Positions 13,464 to 16,708 of a DNA stretch of 16,708 nucleotides are shown here, piece by piece. Below the pieces are notes generated by a model. That model ran no database searches and was not told where the DNA came from. It saw only the letters and a list, made by a program, of their open reading frames with translations. The stretch's first letter is position 1. Each line of letters opens with the position of its first letter. The position numbers were made by a program, and so were the translations under genes. Location: the NCBI GenBank assembly GCA_007118795.1, contig SKQX01000021.1, positions 1 to 16,708 of the forward strand. The letters are read 5' to 3'. The stretch comes from Thermoflexales bacterium (GTDB lineage: Bacteria > Chloroflexota > Anaerolineae > B4-G1).

Positions 13464-13500
13464 ACGTTTGAACGTTTAAACGTTCAAACGTTCAAACGTT
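13464..13500. repeat. 8-bp tandem repeat containing a 28-bp perfect palindrome
   Basis: Four and a half units of the period-8 motif ACGTTyrA run from 13464 to 13500 (ACGTTTGA, ACGTTTAA, ACGTTCAA, ACGTTCAA, ACGTT). Bases 13464-13491 form a perfect palindrome centred on GTTTAAAC. A related GGTTTGAAC follows at 13505-13513. It is AT-rich compared with its surroundings and intergenic. Confidence 0.85.
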
Positions 13501-13638
13501 GGCAGGTTTGAACCCGGGGGACGTTGGCACCTTCGGGATGCGCCCTGCGGGCCGCACTACAGAAATCCGCCACGGGGAGGGCAGGCGAGTTCGAGCGTCC
13601 AATGGGAGCGAAAAGCAAGACCCGTGTGCCAACGAGCG

Positions 13639-13667
13639 AAAAGCCTGCCCCCTTCGGGCAGGCTTTT
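13639..13667. terminator. Bidirectional intrinsic terminator after the gcv-SRPBCC unit
   Basis: A 12-bp perfect stem, AAAAGCCTGCCC (13639-13650) with GGGCAGGCTTTT (13656-13667), encloses a 5-base loop. It ends in four T on both strands, so it could act in either direction. It lies about 86 bp beyond the stop of the SRPBCC gene. Confidence 0.8.
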
Positions 13668-13752
13668 CCCTCTCCACGCACACCGGGACATGGGCTCCTC
13701 TGGATGAACCAGACCCAGGCTCTTCACAGACCCAACCCTGACTGGAGGTGGC

Positions 13753-14217
13753 TCAAGCTTGGGCTTGGAGCGCCACCTCCAGGTTGGCGAGGCTGTCATT
13801 GACGGCCCTCCGGGTGGCGCGACGTCCGCCGAGGGCGTCGCGGATGCGCCCTAACAGGCCCCTGGGCTTATATTCCCACACGACCCTGACCCGGGTGCCC
13901 TCACCCGACCCGGAGAACCTCCATTCCTCGCTACCGTCGGCGAAGTAACTGCTGGGGGCGGCGTCCATGACGACGAGCCTGGAGCGACTGGGGTAGCTGT
14001 AGGTAACGAACTCGCCCTCCCAGCTGAACACAGGCCCGCCCCGGGGTGGGGGTGTATCGACGCGGATCACCGTTCCCGTCCGGATCGGCTTGGGCGTGAT
14101 CACCTTCACCCGATCGACCCGCTCATCCCAATTGGCCCGCCGGTCCATGTCGTGGCAGAACCGAAAGACGGTGCTGGGTGAGCCGGGGATGGCAAGGCTG
14201 CCTTCGATACGTGGCAT
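13753..14217 (-). CDS. SRPBCC (START/Bet v1-like) family protein
   Basis: A 154-residue soluble protein with the helix-grip pattern of the SRPBCC superfamily: a first strand (RIEGSLAIPGSPSTVFRFCH), a short helix with RRANWDERV (residues 27-35), then alternating strands (GTVIRVDTP, EGEFVTYSYPSRSRLVVM, EEWRFSGSGEGTRVRVVWEY) and a long C-terminal helix (from about 130). Such proteins bind hydrophobic ligands or act as polyketide-cyclase-like or toxin-RatA-like factors; nothing here tells the ligand. It starts 35 bp after gcvPB, with AAGGA about 11 bases before the ATG, and is likely carried on the same transcript. A link to glycine cleavage is not evident. Confidence 0.8.
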   Translation of the reverse strand: MPRIEGSLAIPGSPSTVFRFCHDMDRRANWDERVDRVKVITPKPIRTGTVIRVDTPPPRGGPVFSWEGEFVTYSYPSRSRLVVMDAAPSSYFADGSEEWRFSGSGEGTRVRVVWEYKPRGLLGRIRDALGGRRATRRAVNDSLANLEVALQAQA

Positions 14218-14252
14218 TGGCGAGTCGTCCTTCGAGGCCCTCCTACCAGCGG

Positions 14253-15734
14253 CTAGGCTTTGTCCTCCTCCGGTTCCCAGCGCAAGATCAGGTCCCGGGC
14301 GGCCTTCACCTCATCCAGCCGCCGAACCGGGGCCTGCAAGGGGGCGGCGTGGAGGATATCGGGATCCTCTCGAGCTTCGGCTACGATTTGGAGCATGGCC
14401 TCCGCAAAGGCCTCCAACGTCTCTTTGCTCTCCGTCTCTGTCGGCTCGATCATGAGGGCTTCGTCCACGATCAAGGGGAAGTAGACGGTGGGCGGGTGAA
14501 AGCCATAGTCCATCAGTCTCTTGGCCACGTCCATCGTACGGACGTCGGCCTCCCGCACGTCCTTGGGAGGGCCCGCCAGCACGAACTCGTGCATACAGAC
14601 ACGATCGTACGGGAGGGGATAGGTCCCTTTGAGCAGCTCCTTGAGGTAGTTGGCGTTGAGCACTGCGTAGTCCGCCACGCGTCGGAGCCCTTCGGGACCC
14701 AGCATCCGGATGTAAGTGTAGGCCCTCACAAACACGCCGAAGTGGCCGTAGAATGCCTTGACGCGACCGATGGTATGGGTCGGCATCCATAGGGCGTAGA
14801 ATGGAAAATCCTCCTCGGAACGGTCGGGGTCCACCTTCACGACTGGTCCCGGCAGGAAGTCGGCCAGGGCCGGCGAGGCCCCCACCGGACCCGATCCCGG
14901 TCCACCACCCCCGTGAGGGGTGCTGAAGGTCTTGTGCAAGTTGAAATGGAGCACATCAAACCCGAGATCGCCTGGGCGAGCGATTCCTAGCAGCGGATTC
15001 AGATTCGCCCCATCCCCGTACATCAGGCCGCCGTGCTCGTGGACAACCCCACAGATCTCTTCCACCTGTGTCTCGAAGAGCCCGAGCGTGTTCGGGTTGG
15101 TCAACATCATACCAACGAGCCGATCCTGGTGTTCCTGGCATGCGGCGGTCAGGGCGTCCAGATCGACGCCGCCGTGCTGGTTCGACGGGATCTCCACCAC
15201 CTCCATCCCGCTCATCGAGGTGCTGGCGGGGTTGGTCCCGTGGGCTGAGTCGGGCACGAACATCACGTCGCGTCCGGCGTCGCCGCGCTCCTGGTGGTAG
15301 GCCCTCATCATTAGCACGCCGGCGAGCTCGCCCTGAGCCCCTGCGGCGGGCTGGAGGCTCACGGTGGCGAACCCCCCGATCTCCTCCAAGAAGGCCTGGA
15401 GTGTGTGCATCAAGAAGAGCGCGCCCTGCACTGTCTCCTGATCCTGATAGGGATGGAGGTTGGTGAAGCCCGGGAGTCGGGCCAGGGCCTCGTTGATCTT
15501 GGGATTGTGCTTCATCGTGCACGATCCCAGGGGGTAGAACCCGGTGTCCACACCGTAGTTCATCTGGGAGAGATGGGTGTAATGGCGTACCAGATCCCCC
15601 TCACTGACCTCCGGCAGCGCGAGGTCCGCCCGCAGGAGCTCCTCCGGCAGCCCGGACCGCGGTACATCCAGGTCGGGCAGAGAGGCGGCACAGCGCCCCG
15701 GACGCGAGATCTCGAATATCAGGGGCCGGGTCAC
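14253..15734 (-). CDS. gcvPB: Glycine dehydrogenase (aminomethyl-transferring) subunit 2
   Basis: A 493-residue PLP enzyme, the C-terminal half of the P-protein of the glycine cleavage system. Together with GcvPA it decarboxylates glycine and transfers the aminomethyl group to lipoyl-GcvH. The PLP lysine is K268 in HFNLHKTFSTPHGGGGPG, followed by the glycine-rich loop; GFYPLGSCTMKHNP (65-78) and DSAHGTNPAS (162-171) are family blocks. The length is normal for GcvPB. The start is GTG 15734 with AAGGAGG 7 bases upstream, overlapping the gcvPA stop as GTGA, which couples translation of the two subunits. gcvT and gcvH are not in the window. Confidence 0.96.
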   Translation of the reverse strand: MTRPLIFEISRPGRCAASLPDLDVPRSGLPEELLRADLALPEVSEGDLVRHYTHLSQMNYGVDTGFYPLGSCTMKHNPKINEALARLPGFTNLHPYQDQETVQGALFLMHTLQAFLEEIGGFATVSLQPAAGAQGELAGVLMMRAYHQERGDAGRDVMFVPDSAHGTNPASTSMSGMEVVEIPSNQHGGVDLDALTAACQEHQDRLVGMMLTNPNTLGLFETQVEEICGVVHEHGGLMYGDGANLNPLLGIARPGDLGFDVLHFNLHKTFSTPHGGGGPGSGPVGASPALADFLPGPVVKVDPDRSEEDFPFYALWMPTHTIGRVKAFYGHFGVFVRAYTYIRMLGPEGLRRVADYAVLNANYLKELLKGTYPLPYDRVCMHEFVLAGPPKDVREADVRTMDVAKRLMDYGFHPPTVYFPLIVDEALMIEPTETESKETLEAFAEAMLQIVAEAREDPDILHAAPLQAPVRRLDEVKAARDLILRWEPEEDKA

Positions 15735-16708
15735 GACGCCACCTCCTTCAAAGCACTCACCAGGAGGTCGATCTCCTGGCGTGGGTTCATTTCTGTGACA
15801 CAGAGAAGCATATGGTCCTCAAGCTCGGGGTAGTCCTCTCCCAGGTCATACCCGCCGATAATGACATACCCGCGGAGCAGGTCCTCGTTTATCTCGGTGA
15901 CCGGCCCGGGGCAGCGGACGACGAACTCTTTGAAGAAGGGTTTGACTCGGACTACGGAGAAGCCGTCCAACTCGTCAATTTGGTCGGCGGCGTAGTGGGC
16001 CTTGTGGTAGCAGAGCTCCGCCACCGTACGTAAGCCACACTTTCCTAAAGCAGCCATGTAGACCGTGGCTGCCAGCGCCAAGAGTCCCTGGTTGGTGCAG
16101 ATGTTGGAGATAGCCCGCTCGCGACGGATATGTTGCTCGCGGGTCGTCAGCGTCATCACAAAGCCCCGCTCCCCGTCGGCATCCACGGTCTGTCCTACCA
16201 GACGACCGGCTATCTTGCGGACGTACTTCTGCCGGGCGGCGAAGAAGCCGAGGTACGGACCGCCGAAATGGAGCCCGAGCCCCAACCCCTGGCCTTCACC
16301 GGTTACGACGTCGGCTCCGAACTCCCCGGGCGGTTTGAGGAGCCCGAGGGCGATGGGATCGGCGACCACGACAAACAGGGCGCCCACGGCCCCGGCGGCC
16401 TTGGCCAGGTCGCTCAGGTCCTCGATACGCCCGAGGAAGTCGGGATACTGGACGATGAGGCAAGCTGTCTCTTCGTCCAGAGCCTCCCCAATGTCTTCCG
16501 ACTCGCCTGCCTGATCCACAATGGTCAAATCCAGCCCCCGCGTGTAGGTCCGGATCACCTCGCGGTACTCCGGGTGGACGAAGCGGGAGACGATTACCTT
16601 CTGCCGGCGCATACGATGGACGTTGATGGCCGTGATCACCGCCTCCGCGGTGGAGGTGGCCCCATCGTAATGGGACGCGTTCGACACGTCCATGCCCGTG
16701 AGCTCGCA
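15731..16708 (-). CDS. gcvPA: Glycine dehydrogenase (aminomethyl-transferring) subunit 1, 5' end missing
   Basis: The last 325 residues of GcvPA, the N-terminal half of the split glycine decarboxylase. The frame is open to the window edge; the first visible residues, CELTGMDVSNASHYDGATS, are the conserved block that normally lies about 120 residues into the protein, so the ATG at 16693 is internal and roughly a quarter of the gene is outside. Other family blocks are EGQGLGLGLHFGGPYLG, GRLVGQTVD and the REQHIRREKA-like segment (read here as REQHIRRERA). It forms a heterodimer or tetramer with GcvPB, whose gene overlaps its stop by four bases. The split PA/PB form is usual in many thermophiles, anaerobes and Gram-positives, unlike the fused GcvP of enterobacteria. 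Confidence 0.95.
   Translation of the reverse strand, partial: CELTGMDVSNASHYDGATSTAEAVITAINVHRMRRQKVIVSRFVHPEYREVIRTYTRGLDLTIVDQAGESEDIGEALDEETACLIVQYPDFLGRIEDLSDLAKAAGAVGALFVVVADPIALGLLKPPGEFGADVVTGEGQGLGLGLHFGGPYLGFFAARQKYVRKIAGRLVGQTVDADGERGFVMTLTTREQHIRRERAISNICTNQGLLALAATVYMAALGKCGLRTVAELCYHKAHYAADQIDELDGFSVVRVKPFFKEFVVRCPGPVTEINEDLLRGYVIIGGYDLGEDYPELEDHMLLCVTEMNPRQEIDLLVSALKEVAS
15742..15748 (-). promoter_or_regulatory. Ribosome binding site for the GTG start of gcvPB
   Basis: AAGGAGG lies 7 bases before GTG 15734-15732, inside the 3' end of gcvPA, and supports the non-ATG start. Confidence 0.8.

Larger units (their letters stand above)
13379..13752. other. Gene-free stretch between the gcv unit and the mgtE promoter
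   Basis: These 374 bases hold repeats and the bidirectional terminator. Two copies of ACGTTGGCA (13496-13504, 13521-13529) and a 9-bp inverted repeat, CGTTGGCAC at 13522-13530 against GTGCCAACG at 13626-13634, bracket about 95 bases. GAGCGAAAAGC occurs twice (13607-13617, 13634-13644). Short open frames here overlap these repeats and look non-coding. Confidence 0.6.

Noticed and set aside
13464..13513. CRISPR array
   Set aside because: The units are 8 bp, contiguous and without unique spacers; no cas genes are near.

Overview
This window reads as a GC-rich bacterial chromosome fragment in which every convincing gene lies on the minus strand, so it is transcribed from right to left. The gene content (split glycine decarboxylase gcvPA/gcvPB, a ferredoxin-type membrane [NiFe] hydrogenase without an NADH module, MgtE, a SERCA-like ATPase) and the style of intergenic repeats suggest an anaerobic or facultative, possibly thermophilic bacterium. 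Chloroflexota is my best guess, but it rests on repeat style and gene content, not on a marker gene.

Right part (13753-16708): the 3' part of gcvPA (cut by the window edge), gcvPB joined to it by a GTGA overlap, and a small SRPBCC-fold protein 35 bp further on. The two gcvP subunits form the PLP-dependent glycine decarboxylase of the glycine cleavage system. A strong bidirectional hairpin terminator (13639-13667) closes this unit. It sits in a 574-bp gene-free stretch that also holds a 28-bp perfect palindrome inside an 8-bp tandem repeat, and the probable promoter and long leader of the next unit.

Middle part (8967-13178): mgtE (Mg2+ channel/transporter with CBS domains), then a full-length P2A-type Ca2+-ATPase-like pump. 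They look like one divalent-cation unit.

Left part (303-8542): an eleven-gene cluster for a membrane-bound group 4 [NiFe] hydrogenase related to respiratory complex I. In transcription order it encodes MbhD-like, MbhE-like, NuoK/MrpC-like, NuoL-like, NuoN/MrpD-like, NuoA-like, small hydrogenase subunit (NuoB-like), NuoC-like, [NiFe] large subunit (NuoD-like), NuoH-like and a 2x[4Fe-4S] NuoI-like protein. The large subunit keeps both CxxC pairs that ligate Ni-Fe, so it is a real hydrogenase candidate and not a NADH dehydrogenase. NuoE, NuoF and NuoG are absent, which points to ferredoxin as electron partner. The likely job is coupling between reduced ferredoxin, protons/H2 and an ion gradient through two antiporter-like subunits. 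Three things stand out: the large subunit ends three residues after its last cysteine (no cleavable tail), a complex-I-type NuoA/ND3-like subunit accompanies a hydrogenase, and a 253-bp non-coding gap inside the otherwise tightly packed operon can fold into a three-way-junction RNA. An 18-bp palindrome sits just behind a candidate promoter at the head of the operon. The first 302 bases carry only repeats. I found no tRNA, rRNA, CRISPR array or insertion sequence.
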